Assembly: GCA_030562195.1 (NCBI GenBank)
Contig: JAUJPP010000011.1
Location: 5,518,001 to 5,582,000, forward strand
Source: Nipponacmea schrenckii
Lineage: Eukaryota > Mollusca > Gastropoda > Lottiidae
Direction: 5' to 3'
DNA length: 64,000 nt
The number at the start of each line of letters is the position of its first letter. Position 1 is the stretch's first letter. Position numbers and translations under genes: made by a program. Shown in pieces: positions 31,490 to 44,153 of this stretch. The notes beneath the pieces are model-generated. The model saw only the letters and a list, made by a program, of their open reading frames with translations. It was not told the origin of the DNA and made no database searches.

Positions 31490-34486
31490 TGTGAGAATGT
31501 CTTCGGTAGACAACTTTCCATGAGTTAGTAAAACTATAATAGGTTACATTTATATAGAAAACAACTAGGCATAATTTATTCTATAGAAAAATATCTAATT
31601 AATTTTGTTAAGTCATGCAGTTCAAGTTTAATTAATAATATAACTTGGACGAAGTTTGGTATTCTATACACTTAGTTATTACTTTTGATATGTACTAATA
31701 ACTTTAAAAAGCACATCCCGAATTGTTTTGCGAAAAAAGTTCCACTTTAAATTCATGCAGAACGGTGCCATTTAAGAAAGTCTAGGAAAATTGACTAATT
31801 GTTGTAACAATTGCAGTCCTCTGTATTTACGTCCCCAGTACAGAAGGTCTAAGAAAGTTGCTGCAACTACTGTAGGCGAAATGCAGTAAGGTGTGTCAAA
31901 TTCGAAAAAAAAAGAACGACAATGCGAAAACAAACTAGGACTCTGCTTACAGAATAGAATAGGGACAAACTGGGGCTGTTCCCACAGTATCATTTCAAAA
32001 ACCGATCTTTAAAAACAAAAATATCACAAACTTGTTAGGATATTACATTATACTGACATGATTGCTTGGAGATCTTTAAATAAAAAGAAAAAAAACCGTA
32101 AATAATGAATTCGAAATGTAATAAAACATGGGTATTTTAGACCTTAGCATATACTGCAAGGTTTCATGAAAATGGCTTCGCCAGTACGAATCTTTCAACC
32201 TCAATAAAGATTTAAAATTTAAAACATTGTGTTTTCGGCCCTTTTAGGATTTCTGTGATACCTTTTTATTGTAATGTATTTATGACCTTCTAGTTTTAAT
32301 TTTTGTTTTTGTTTTAAATCGTATTCAGGTGTTATATAGCCCGTTTTGGTGCTGATGCACCTTAATAAATTTCATTTCATTTCTAGAAACATCAATCGAT
32401 TGCACAAAAAATTATGCGAAGGAATTTTTGAATTTCGATTTTGCTTTTCTTTATTTCCTGTTGAAATTTTTCAGTTATTGTCGAAACTTTCAAGGCTCAT
32501 ATTTCGCGACCTTGACCTTTTGACCTGAACAAAAGTTATTGCCCTTGATTTTATCTACCTATGGTATCTTCGCTTTTGTTGTGCGATGTTCACTTCCGGT
32601 TTTACAGCCAACTGAAAATCACGAATTTTTCCTATAAAACGGTGATCTACAAGATATGAGTTTCAGCGATTTAAATTTATTTTTTAGTTTAATCGTTCTA
32701 CATCCAGTTAAAATGATTCTAAGTTATTATATATCTTAAATAAAAGGGATTTTTGTTTTTTTTCTTGTGGGCGATGTATGATATGGAATATTTTGAAGGA
32801 AATTACAACCTTTAGAATTTTAAATTTTATCTCTTAAGCAACAATAATGTACAGTTGAGTGGTCTAAGGGACGTAACTCTAAAGATCTAAAGCCGCGCTG
32901 TTAATTTGATGTCTATATGTTGGTAACTTGCCACAACTTTCAGGATCTAATGTTCTTACTACCTTAATTAAGATAGATGTTAAATGAAAAATAAACAGAT
33001 TAAAAGTATTAACGATCTAGAAAGTTAATGAAATCTGAAATCAATTTGTAATCTCAAGTAAGGTGTTATGACCCTTAGACCACAAATTTGGTTATTTCGA
33101 CGTTTTGTAAAAGAAAATCATGTATTTAGAAAAAATCGATATTCTTCTAAAACACCTCTTTCTCAATGTCTAAGAGAAACAATGCAAATACATAATTTGA
33201 ATTCTTTATGCTGCATTCCCGTAAATAATTTGACTCACCTCAGAAGAAAAACAAATAAATTGAAAGTCACGCATGCGCCGTAATATAAGAATGACTCATT
33301 TTAGCAAATTTTAATAAGTCGGCTGAATTTTATCCGATTTGTATGATTTTGGTGTCTATTGAAACCTTGTTACTTTATCTAAAAAATGCTGGGAACAGAA
33401 ATTTTCAATGTAGTAAATCATTGACCTGAGCATAAGTATGCTTTTACTGGTTGACTGACTTTAACTGTTTTATAGGATTCTCGAAATTGACATACAACTG
33501 ATCGTAATAAAACTGTTGATTTACAAATTAATCTGATTGTAATATTTAAACCTTCACAATATTTATCTGTTTTTTTTTTCAAAATTGTTAGATATAAATT
33601 TCAACCATACTCCATTCATAGCCGTGAATTCGCAAGTTATAAACCATTAGAATTTGTTTCCTATCCTAATTATAACTGTTCTAGTGTTTCTATAGGAGTA
33701 ACTCTATACACATATAAACCTATGTCGGCAAATCTCTTTGATGTTGATGGGTAATTCTTATCGCGGAATGACCTCTCAAGAAGCTTAAAGTCGGGAGCAG
33801 CTTTGATAATGCATAGGGAAATTTGGGGTTAAACTTGCTGAAGACAGGTTTTTATTCTTTTGTAAAAACCTTTAACCTCTAACGGTTTATAAGTTCGATA
33901 ATGACCTCGGTCGCGTGTGTACTGGGATATACTAAACCTCGAGTCATTATCTTATACATATTAGCAGACGATACACCTATATAGGTACATAACACCTTTA
34001 TCCATTAATGACACTTTTCTTTCTACTTTATTCACAAATCTTGTTTATGCATATTATTTTATATATTAATTTATAGGTGTGCATGTACACATTATAATTC
34101 TTTTTGAATTTTTTCTCTACCTTAATTGGAAGTCGCACAATAGTCAGTACCAATATAAACAATCACCTATATTCAATTACAACGTTAATAAAGGCATAAT
34201 TAGAAATTTGATTTTAAACACATTACAATGACATCAAACTAGATCTTGTATTTGATATAATACAATGTACTTAAAATTTCAAGGAAAAAACAAAAGATTG
34301 AAAATATTTACAGTTTGCTTTTTTACTAAAAGCGACTGAGAAAACACGAATTAATGTACGCCTTGAAGATTGTCGAATGCCAAACAAAGTGCTGTACTCG
34401 GCTCTAGTCTATTCTTACTTTTATTCACAGTAGAACGGTAATAGGATTGTGCCTTCCGACCTGATGAATCGGTAATGCGTCGCATT

Positions 34487-35050
34487 TTAGTACATGATAT
34501 TCATTCCGAATTTCTTGATATTAGGAATTGTGGAAAAGCAAACGAATATATTGTGGGGTTCTGTAGCATAGCGGTTAGAGCCTTGGATTATTACGTCATG
34601 AACGTTGAAAATGTTCAGACGTGAGTTCTTATCTCGATCGGAGTGTTGCAGTGCGATAAATTTGAATAAGTTATCTTTACTCATCTTTCCAGTCCACCCA
34701 GCTATAAATTGGTACGGATAATCCGCGAAAGAGGTTTGGCCAAAGAAGAGTTGGTAGAAATGATCCTTGTCACGGTAGACATGTAACTGTAAAATGTTTT
34801 CCTTGTAAAATATAGTCTGTCATATTGCTCTATTTTGGGTTTATTCAGAAACAACAGTGATTGATAATGAATATAAAATATTGATGTCCTAATAATAAAC
34901 TAATATAGAAATATACAAAATATAAAACAAAATAGCTTATACGCTAATCAATTACTAACCTTCGAAAGCTCCACTATATGTTGAACTTTGAACTACATCG
35001 CTTAAACTGTAGGATAGAAAAGCCCAATAGAAAAGCTGACTGAAGAACAT
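34487..35050 (-). pseudogene. Small secreted protein, unit B, frameshifted
   Basis: Exon 1 (35050-34960) is the same as in unit A, with the same leader and donor. Exon 2 has two extra bases near 34780 just after the acceptor (TTACATGTCTACC against TTACAGTCTACC), which throws the RDKDPFYQLF segment out of frame. The remainder (34684-34487) is open again. Unit A therefore looks like the functional copy, if either is. Confidence 0.6.
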
Positions 35051-35766
35051 TGTGAGAATGTCTTCGGTAGACAACTTTCCATGAGTTCCAACTATTATAG
35101 GTTACATTTATATAAAAAACAACTAGGCATAATTTATTCTATAGAAAAATATCTAATTAATTTTGTTAATTCAAGCATTTTAATTTTAATTAAAAATATA
35201 ACTTGGACGAAGCTTGGTATTCTATACACTTAGTTATTACTTTGGATATGTACTAATAACTTTAAAAAGCACATCCCGAATTGTTTTGCGAAAAAAGTTC
35301 CACTTTAAATTCATGCAGAACGGTGCCACTAAAGAAAGTCAAGGAAAGTTGACTAGTTGTTGTAACAATTGCAGTCCTCTGTATTTACGTCCCCAGTACA
35401 GAAGGTCTAAGAAAGTTGCTGCAAGGTGTGTCAAATTAGAAAAAAAAAGAACGACAATGCGAAAACAAACTAGGACTCTGCTTACAGAATAGAATAGGGA
35501 CAAACTGGGACTGTTCCCACAGTATCATTTCAAAAACCGATCTTTAAAAACAAAAATATCACAAACTTGTTAGGATATTACATTATACTGACAGACATGA
35601 TTGCTTGGAGATCTTTAAATAAAAAGAAAAAAAACCGTAAATAATGAATTCGAAATGTAATAAAACATGGGTATGTATATTTTAGACCTTAACATATAGC
35701 AAGGTTTCATGAAAATGGCTTCGCCAGTACGAATCTTTCAACCTCAATAAAGATTTAAAATTTAAA

Positions 35767-37830
35767 ATTGAAATAAAAGATTCAACACCTGCTGTTATAA
35801 TTTATATTCATTGGAATCATTTCTAGCAACTACATTCAATTCAGTTTAAATTTGAAGATTTCTATGAATAATAATTGAAGCAGTGATGAGAATCTTGTTA
35901 AATGAATAAATTAGACCTCATTTCAAATTCTAAATTTGTTCTCGAAAAATCTTATAGCTATGGTTAAGGGATTATTCTGGATTGTCTCCATTTTGTCGAG
36001 ATGAGATCACATGACTAAATGGCTGTATGAAATTCATTAAGTATTCCCAGTATCTAAGTCTCGATATAACAATAAAGAAAAGTTTATATTCATATTATAT
36101 GCTTTAATCATTCTTAATTATTTAGGTTTCAAACATAAAATAACGTGAAATGCTTAAGTATCTTGTAACATATACTTCTAATATTTTAACTTTATCAATA
36201 TAAATATGCCTACCAATATGACGAATGTGATTGACTACAAAATGGTAATAATAAATACAAGATGTCAGATTTGTGAGAGAGCCTTGAACTACATGCTCTG
36301 AGGAGCTACAGGACAACTTAAAACGCTCTATCTGACTAATGTATTGATAAAACTACTGCAATTTATGTCAGATATTTTCAAAACTCATTGACTTACATTA
36401 TAATTGACATGATACTAGTGTGACAGTGTGAGTGGACCTTGAACAGCAGGGTAGTCTATATGTTATATTCAGGGAAAGGTAAACCTTGCAAGTTGGCAAA
36501 ACCGTGACTTATTCTTAAAAGTTCCCTAAACATGTAAACAAGATAAAGAGGCATTAAGACATGTTACAAGCTTAAAGATCACTGTAAAACATAAAAAATT
36601 TAAAAAATGTCTAGAAATATGTAATTAACAAATATTTAGCAAAATTTAGGTGTTTCATTAACTCCCATATTCCAAGAAAACCCTGATTATTTCAGTACTA
36701 TCTCTCCACGAATCAAACCTTAAAGAACTAAGGATTCAATAGCCCAATCTTAAAATCTTCAAAATAAAATCCAATTTTACACAAACCTGGACAAAATAGA
36801 TTCAATTTGTCAACAAGTCAGCCATTTTTTTTCTGGACTACTTTTTTTTAGAAAGAGTATGGTGGCATATAACTGCAATCGAGTTTAAAAGATATACCAA
36901 GCACTATCATCCTATAATTATTATCAATAATCACATGAATATAACTTATTGTAACATATTTCTATTTATTTAGAAAATAAATTTAATTGGGAGGTGTGGC
37001 ATCTGATAAGTCTACAATGCTTAACAGACTTGAGGGGCTTAAGGTTATTAAAATGAAACTACAACCAACAAATAAAGCTGATTCCAAAAGGTGTGTTAAC
37101 CAAGTTTGTTGTTCTGGTAGGGAATGTAATATTGGGGACACAAAAAAACTGCTTAAAAGAAGTACGTTTTTCTTTACTTATATACTTTCTAAATATTCAG
37201 TGGTGGTTTGAGAAATCGTACGATCTGGTCGAAACGAATGTCATGGCGGTGAAACTCGGCCCTGGAGGGCGTGGTTTGGTTTGGTTTGGTTTTGGGTTTT
37301 GGTTTGGTTTGGTTTGGTTAGATTATCTGTCTTTGCTTGGAAGAGTTCAAGACCTAAAAGAAAAAAAAGAAAATGAGACGTGAGAAAGGAGGGAAGAAAG
37401 CTTTCACAAAAAAAGAAAAAAAAAGGAAATAGGATGTTCCATTTTGTTTCTGTTATGAAACTTGTTTTGAAAACTGATTATAAAAAGGTAAAAATTAAAA
37501 GATGTGGTAATAAATTGGTGGATGAGTTCCATTATTTTGTACCAGTGGTCCGTGGGTGGGGCCAAAATTTTCTGTATGGTGATTGGAATGCTGTTAGTTT
37601 CCAGCTAGTCCGTCAATGTCTTACGAGATGGTTTTAATTCGGTGCATTGAATACGAATCATCGGCATTTAATGGCACTGAATTGATAGTCTTCATAGGAC
37701 GTGGTTGGTGCGTAGTCTGGTTACCAGCTTGTAGATCGCTACAAATGGATGATTGATTTGCGACGGGATCCATGATAGTTCGATCTGGTGGTTGTTGTTT
37801 GTTTGGTAGTTATGGATCATACTTCGGATA
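35767..37830. other. No gene recognised
   Basis: AT-rich sequence without supported coding features, except the short GGTTT repeat at 37271-37320. The open frame at 37380-37637 has no motif. Confidence 0.45.
37271..37320. repeat. (GGTTT)n simple repeat
   Basis: About nine imperfect GGTTT units, with GGTTTTGG variants in the middle. Confidence 0.85.
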
Positions 37831-38330
37831 TCAGTTGTTGGTTTGGTAGTTGTGGATCATACTTCGGATATCAGTTAGAACTTCTGACCTGCAATTAGAA
37901 AATTGTTCTGTAAGTAGTTCTGCAGTGAACACTGAGCAGTGAGGAGGTATCCTTTTTCCAACTCTGATGCCTTTTGCCGGTAAGGACAAACCGTAACCTG
38001 TAGCTGTGCTCCTTTTGGATCCATCGGTGTAGATCTTCAAATGGTCGGCCAACGTGGAGTCGATGAGGTCAAGAGCGTGAGCTCTTACTGCCACTGGGTT
38101 CACGTGCTTCTTGCTGGACTGGATCAGCTCAGTGTTGACTGTTGGATTGGTAACCTTCCAAAAAAAGAGTATCTGATAGGTGTCGTTGGCTGATGGTAAC
38201 TTGATCGAGCTGGTGCTCTCTCAAGAGATCAGTAGTGGCTTGTCCGTACGAGATACCCCGATTTATCTGGTTCTTTCCGACACGAGTGAATCTTTTGATG
38301 CTTGAATACGTTGGACAGCTAACAGACAAA
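37831..38330 (-). pseudogene. LINE RNase H fragment
   Basis: The segment 38103-37900 carries LKIYTDGSKRSTATGYGLSL followed by HCSVFTAELL, the first catalytic Asp and Glu region of the RNase H domain that ends Jockey-like ORF2. The segment 38329-38200 carries SSIKRFTRVGKNQINRGISY, which precedes RNase H in such proteins. The downstream catalytic residues are lost after a frame change. It differs from the element at 20871, so it is another LINE family. Confidence 0.7.
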
Positions 38331-39011
38331 TACTGAAGTTTTCCCCAGAATTTGAGATAGAGTTCCTCCCTCCGAAGAGAAAGAGGTTTCTCTCCCGCCG
38401 ATCAGACGGAGACAACTGACATTTATATGAGTTGAGACGGGAAACCCTTTGTGATAAGTGGTTGAAGAGTAACTAAAGTCTTTTTCAAGATAATCAACCC
38501 GTCTCAACCATATCTTCCCTCTGTGACGTACTAAAAACGACAAAATTATAAAAAGTGTTTGTTTTACTGTGATATACCGTGATAACTGATTTACCAATAA
38601 CTATGATATTTCCTGGAAAAAAAAACAAGAAGCTGAAACAGTCCGGAAGCGTGCCTAACCAACCTGTGATATTTTCAAAATTATAATTTAAGAAAAAACA
38701 AAGCTTTTAGACTCATAGGGCGGACCTATAGGTAAGCGCTATCTTTCGATTTTCATTTTAATAGCAATTAAAATAGGATCGAGAGCTTCTGGAAATATAG
38801 CGCGGACCTATAGGTGGGTGCGTAGTGTTCGATCCCCTTTTTCTGATTTTTTCATTGCTCTTGTGTGCCATATTGTATATATAATTTTCGTTTCTAAAAT
38901 TTTTTAAATAAATTATTAAGTTCATAATTAAACTAAAAAAAAAAATAATTAACAATAAATTAAAAAATAATTAAATAAATAGATTAATTTGTATATATGT
39001 ATATCTGTCAA
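38331..39011. other. Leader-like region before the Tx1 LINE
   Basis: No gene. The phrase 'gcggacctataggt' occurs twice (38722 and 38803), each followed by a similar 'gcg-agt/gct...ttcgat' stretch and A-rich sequence. It may be the repeated leader of the LINE that begins its ORF1 at 39012. Confidence 0.35.
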
Positions 39012-39807
39012 TATGGCCTCAAAAATTTTAGAGAGGAAATTGACAGTGGAGATTAGCCCAAGCAGCCCAAAAGACATCAAAACCGATGAAATGTTGGGCT
39101 AATTTTTCGAGAGGGAGGCACCCCTGGAGACGATTTGCTGCTTCCAGAACGTTGGTAACTCAAAGTTCTCGGTACCCTTTAATAACGATAAGGATATCGG
39201 GGGCTTTGAGACCTGGTTCCAATTCGGTAGAGCGTTCAAGGGGGTGCGATACCAAGTTGCAAGAGCCTGTGTCTTGCCCCAATACACCCGTCCATCCAAT
39301 AACCGCATTACCATCTTCGGAATGCCTTACGAGATGGAGGGGAAATACTTATTATCAAAAATAAATACTTACTATGTGGCGAACAAGCTTGTCCGTTGTA
39401 CATACCGTAACCATCCCAATATATATAACGGGGTGTGTCACGCGTACACGAAGAAGCTTAATAACCCCATTCCTACTTCCCTTACTATTCAGGGATGTAG
39501 GATAGGGGTGAAATACGAGGGCCAGCCACTTCCCGACGGACATTGCTATGTCTGTCGGGAAGATGGCCATACAGCCAAAAATTGTCCATATCGACCCCCA
39601 AATCCAACCATAAGTGAAACAACACCCAATCTTATGGAAGGGTCAGGAAAATTCTCTGTCCCCACACCCAAATTAAATACAACCTATGCCACCAAAGTTA
39701 AAGCTGCACCATCAAACCAACCAAAAAAGTCTCTTACCGAATTGGCTCGGATGATAAAAAATTCAACACCCAATATCTCCGCCATACAACACGTAGAATC
39801 TCCCTAG
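39012..39807 (+). pseudogene. Tx1-like ORF1 with CCHC knuckle
   Basis: Opens MASKILERKLTVEISPSSPK and shifts frame near 39101 (a stop in EMLG*). It continues in another frame through FETWFQFGRAFKGVRYQV, RITIFGMPYEMEGKYLLSKI, YNGVCHAYTKKLNNPIPTSL and YEGQPLPDGHCYVCREDGHT with AKNCP. The last is a C-x2-C-x4-H-x4-C zinc knuckle for RNA binding. The region after 39800 is low-complexity, and a further frame (39823-40150) may be its C-terminal tail. Confidence 0.7.
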
Positions 39808-40239
39808 ATTAACCCTTCTGCTTTGATCGACGAGTGGGCCGATGTAGAGATCTCGGACTATGATCGCAGCAGGGAGGAGATCGAACAACGATCCCAATCC
39901 GAATCTACCCCCCATATTGCTACCGGGGGTGCTAGACCCAAAGTTGTCCCCCATAATGCTGCGGTCACCGAGACCCCGAAATCATCCCGCTCGTCCTCAA
40001 GACCATAGAAAACGGGACAGAGACCGAAGTAGTCTTCTAGAAGACAGTAAAAAATACAAAGCCGGAAGCCTAAACGACATCAGCGGATCCACCTTCGTAA
40101 ACACTTTAGAAACTTATACCAACAAAAAACCAAACCGAACTAGATAACTCCTACCCCATATATAAGCCAGCCCGAAAACAAAAACCGACCCAATAAATTA
40201 AATCTCCTTTTCTAAATTCAATCATGATAATTACTTCAA

Positions 40240-43200
40240 TCAAATCCATAGAGGGTTCGCCTCGAATTACATAGATATTAAGACTGTGTCACGCTGATGT
40301 CGTAGGTCTGCAAGAAACCGGAATTGTCTCCGATCAGGAAATATCCGATCTAGAGACAATTTTGGACTTTTCGCTTGTCCGGTCAAACGGTCCTAATGCT
40401 ATTACGAGGGGCGTAACAATTCTATTCAAAAAACATCTATCCCTGATTCAACATATCCAAATTCTAAATTAAAGGTCGCTTCCTTCATTCGTCAATTAAA
40501 CTACGAAAAATATTCTCCTGCCTCAAGCCTAGAAACGGAAGAGGACGAAGTGCTTTAAGACATAAAATTCAAACATCATAACTTAACGACATTTTTATTC
40601 TTTTTGACGATTTCAATATACCAACAAAAAACAAACCGAATGAAAACTCCATATTCCATCTCTTGCGAAAACAAAAACGCCCAAGACCGACTTTCTTCTT
40701 TTAGATTATCAGTTAATCCAAGAAAATATATAGATTCCTCCGAGAAAACACTGGGACTAAGATAGAAAGAATATATCTATCTCAGTCCCATTGTTATACA
40801 ATACAAGGCGTCCTCCACATTGACCGTCCCTACACCGATCACAAATCCGTCAACGTACGGGTGGGTTTGGGCTCAGGACGATTGGGTAGGGGCAAATGGA
40901 AAATTAACACTGCTGTGCTGGAGGAGGACTATAAATCATTATTTCTAACCCTCTGAGTAGACTTGCATGCACGGAAGGTTGACTACGGAGACCCCCTCCT
41001 GTGGTGGTTGGACGGCAAAGCTGGAAATTAAAAAAACAACAATAAAATACTGTAAAAATAGAACCGCCGCTCTTCGAGAAAAACTATCAAAACTCGAAGA
41101 CGACAAATTAAATCTTGAAAATAATAATAATCTGGTGGGTGACCAGATTGGCAAATGACATCTTTAGGAAAATAGAGTTAGACAATGGGTCTACCAAAAT
41201 TATTGAAAAACTTTCGGACCATAACGGTAATATCAAATCGGAAAAAATCAGAAATCTTGGACAGCGTTCACAATATTTATACACATCTGAACCGATTCCA
41301 GACCCCATCATTAATGCCTATATCAGGGACTCTGGTGTTTCTAGTCTATCGACAGCAGACAGAGCCTGATCAGTGAGACTTATATTTCAACTCATGAGAT
41401 TTTTAAAGCCTTGAACCATTTTCAGATCAACAAATCACCCGGGATCGATGGGATCCCAAAAGAATTTTACTTAACGTTTTGGGATATAATGAAAGACGAC
41501 CTTTCCAAAATTATCAACAATGTCTATTTCAGACAACGTCTCACTGATACTATGAAAACCTCAATCCTGACTATTAATTACAAAAATAAAGGAGCCAAAA
41601 CAGATTTAAAAAACTATAGGCCTATCTCTCTGTTGACGGTAGACTATAATATTATTGCCAAAGTGATCACCAATAGATTAAACAAAATTCTCAACAGTAT
41701 TTTATTAAGACACTCAGTCGGGAGCAGGGGAAGATAAGTCCATTATTAATAATCTGCTCTCGATTGACGGTATAATAAAATACTCAAATCAAACTAATTC
41801 CAGCTTAGCCTTACTCGCATACGACCCTAACCCTGACCAGGAGAAGGCCTTTGATAGGCTTAACCGGAAATACCTGACCAGTCTACTGACTGCACTGGAC
41901 TTTCCCCCAAACATCTTGAAATGGATCGAGATTCTGTATACCGACTTGGGGGTGTGCTGCGAAGTGAGAGGAGCGTTCACGGAATACTTTACCCCCGAGC
42001 GTGGCGTCAAACAAGGATGCCCACTCTCGATGGCGCTCTACTCACTCGCAATACACCCCCTGGCCCTTAACATCAACAAAAATGTGGGTATACGGGGTAT
42101 CAGAATTCCCGACTATCCGCTGGAGGTCAAAACCATCCAAAATGTTGATGATTTGACTGTCCTAGTCACAGATGCTGCCTCCTTTGCCCCTCTCCAACTC
42201 TCCAAAAATTTCAATTAGCTTCAGGTTATAAAACCTAAAATAAAACTAAATAATTTTCGGCCCAGACAACATTTCAGACAATTTCAACCCTATTCTAAAT
42301 AAAGTTCGCAAAAACCTAATTAAATGGAAAAACCGCTCCCTAACCTTCAGGGAAAAAATCCACATTCTTAACACCTTTATTCTATCACAGGTTTGGTACG
42401 TGGGTAGAATAATAAGAGACCAGATAAAATTTATAAAAGAGCTAAATTCTGCAATCTTCGGGTTTCTCTGGGATGGCAAGCATGAACCCATTGCCAGAGA
42501 AACTCTAAAACACTACCAGTCTAGTCGGGTGGGCAAATGTCTATGATATAGCAGTCAAGTTAGAAGCCTTTGACCTCCAGCGGATAGCATGGGCTGCCCG
42601 CGGTACGTGCTATCCGTGGGTGGCGCTATTATTCTACTGGGGGGGGGGGGTTCAACCCTCAGAGAATATAACAAAGACAGAAGATATCCACAATATCACT
42701 GAATATACATCCATCCTATAAATCTCTCTAGTCAAACTTTCGGAAACTAGGCACCAAAATTACTTCAAAAACAACGTCAAAAGACATCGATTTGGCTCTA
42801 ATTCAAAAACTCCAAATTAAACCTAAAGTTCAACGAGAAAACAGACACATTAACTTCAAGTCAATTTTTGGCAATATTCAAAATTCTAAATTAAATCTTC
42901 AGGAAAAAGACTTTCTGTTTCTCGTTGTCCATTCGGCCTTGCCTACAAAATACTTCTTGAGGATTTGCAGCTCCATAGATTTTGATCTAAAATTCAAATT
43001 CTGTGGAGTTGAAGTCGAATCCCTCAAACATATGTTTGTCCAGTGTAAAAACCTGAAGACATTTCGGGATAGCTTCTGTCGCTACGTGACAAATACCACC
43101 GGCCACGAGATGAAGATCACTGAATTTACCATCTATCTTCATGATCTTCACGCCAGCCTGAATCCCTACATCTATCATTACTTCCACATTATTTGGACCA

Positions 43201-43268
43201 ATAGGACTGTTCCTAGGCCAATAGAAGCAATGATAGATGGAATTATATACAGGCTACTGCAGCTCTGA
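40240..43268 (+). pseudogene. Tx1-like ORF2 (endonuclease and reverse transcriptase)
   Basis: Near 40290 HADVVGLQETGIVSDQE and near 40800 YTIQGVLHIDRPYTDHKSVN mark the AP endonuclease. RT: 41411-41690 as above. Motif A is damaged near 41840 (EKAFDRLNRKYLTSL). GVKQGCPLSMALYSLAIHPL (motif B) lies at 42005. The motif C region at 42140 reads QNVDDLTVLV, so the usual YADD is changed. The C-terminal part (42792-43268) has HSALPTKYFLRICSSIDFDL, then C-GVEVESLKHMFVQCKN, a zinc-ribbon-like end domain. Multiple stops make it inactive. Confidence 0.75.
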
Positions 43269-43270
43269 TC

Positions 43271-43904
43271 CCCATATGCCCATATTGATACAGTTTCTCG
43301 ATAGTAGTCAGCCTATAGCTGCCTTCTTGGATTGCCCTAGCTGGCCACTCAAATTACCTGATATGCCGGCCTGATCCATATAAACTTACCAAATCTGAGT
43401 GTTAAAAAAAGAAGAGAAAAAAACAAAACAAAAAAACGTTGAGGTTAATAAATGTTAGAAATAGTATATCCATATAACTTGTGCTTCTTTATGGTTTAAG
43501 TAATTATTATTATCTCAGTTAATAAAATAATCACACCAAAAATCATTATGCTATTCATTAAATCATGTAAAATGTAATCATAATAATCAAAATAGTCGAT
43601 TACGGTAATTATCATATTCAGAAATCAGAAAAGTCATCATGATATCAGTGATGATAATAAAATTAAAGTAATCAAAATAATCACAGCAGCCATCAGGATC
43701 ACAGTATTAATTTTAATAAATAATAATAACCAAGGTTGTCAAAATAATTAGATACCATCCATAGGTTTGCTCATATGCTCGTATGCTCCCTACCCCCCAA
43801 AATGAGATCAGTCGGTGCGTGTGTGGAAATAGGTGCGTGTGTAAAACCGGTGATAATATAAACTATCCCTTAATATTGTTTACATGATTTCTCGATTGTT
43901 TGCA
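43271..43904. other. No gene recognised
   Basis: AT-rich, with many ATCA/AAT-type short repeats and no coding or RNA feature. It ends at the TTAA flanking the Kolobok-like element. Confidence 0.45.
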
Positions 43905-43908
43905 TTAA

Positions 43909-43926
43909 AGGAATAGAGTATGATAG
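43909..43926. repeat. Left terminal inverted repeat
   Basis: AGGAATAGAGTATGATAG directly after TTAA. It pairs with the right end at 48108-48125, with four mismatches in 18. Confidence 0.65.
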
Positions 43927-44112
43927 AAATTCCCCTTAGAATATGATTTCTTATAAGTCCAAAAGTAGGTATTTGCATAGAAATATTTTTAAAAAAAATT
44001 AAATAAAGTTAGGAAGATAGGTTGAAATAATCGGACTTTATTCCCTGGGGGCCGCCATTGCTAAAATTGGAACTCTTTTACTGAAAACCACAAACGGTAC
44101 CAGGCCAATTTA

Positions 44113-44120
44113 TGACGTCA
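44113..44120. promoter_or_regulatory. CRE palindrome upstream of the P2RX7A-domain gene
   Basis: Perfect TGACGTCA, 34 bases before the ATG at 44154 and about 204 bp from the left transposon end. This is the CREB/ATF consensus. The mirror-image spacing of the site at 47915 makes chance less likely. Confidence 0.5.
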
Positions 44121-44153
44121 TAGCAGAACATTCTCAGTGCCAAGCAAACATCA

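Larger units (their letters stand above)
28651..35766. repeat. Tandem segmental duplication, two units of about 3.57 kb
   Basis: Unit A is 28651-32223 and unit B 32224-35766, head to tail, nearly identical with scattered substitutions and small indels. The left breakpoint lies inside a LINE 3' end. The junction 'aaatttaaa|acattgtgtt' shows only one or two bases of microhomology, so it does not look like exchange between LINE copies. Each unit contains a small secreted-protein gene on the minus strand, a tRNA-like SINE scrap and dispersed-repeat sequence. The plus-strand 71-codon frames at 29495 and 33068 are not supported as genes. Confidence 0.9.
39012..43270 (+). mobile_element. Tx1/L1-group LINE, decayed
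   Basis: A plus-strand element with an ORF1 carrying one CCHC knuckle and an ORF2 with endonuclease traces, RT and a C-terminal Cys-rich domain. RT blocks of the Tx1 type (NKSPGIDGIPKEFYLTFW, NYRPISLLTVDYNIIAKVI) place it there rather than with Jockey. A G10 run at about 42642 and many frame breaks show decay. No target-site duplication was found. The A-rich stretch near 43405-43440 may be its tail. Confidence 0.75.

Noticed and set aside
37093..37383. Open frame over the GGTTT repeat
   Set aside because: Low-complexity translation (repeated Phe, Gly, Leu, Val, Trp) of a simple repeat.
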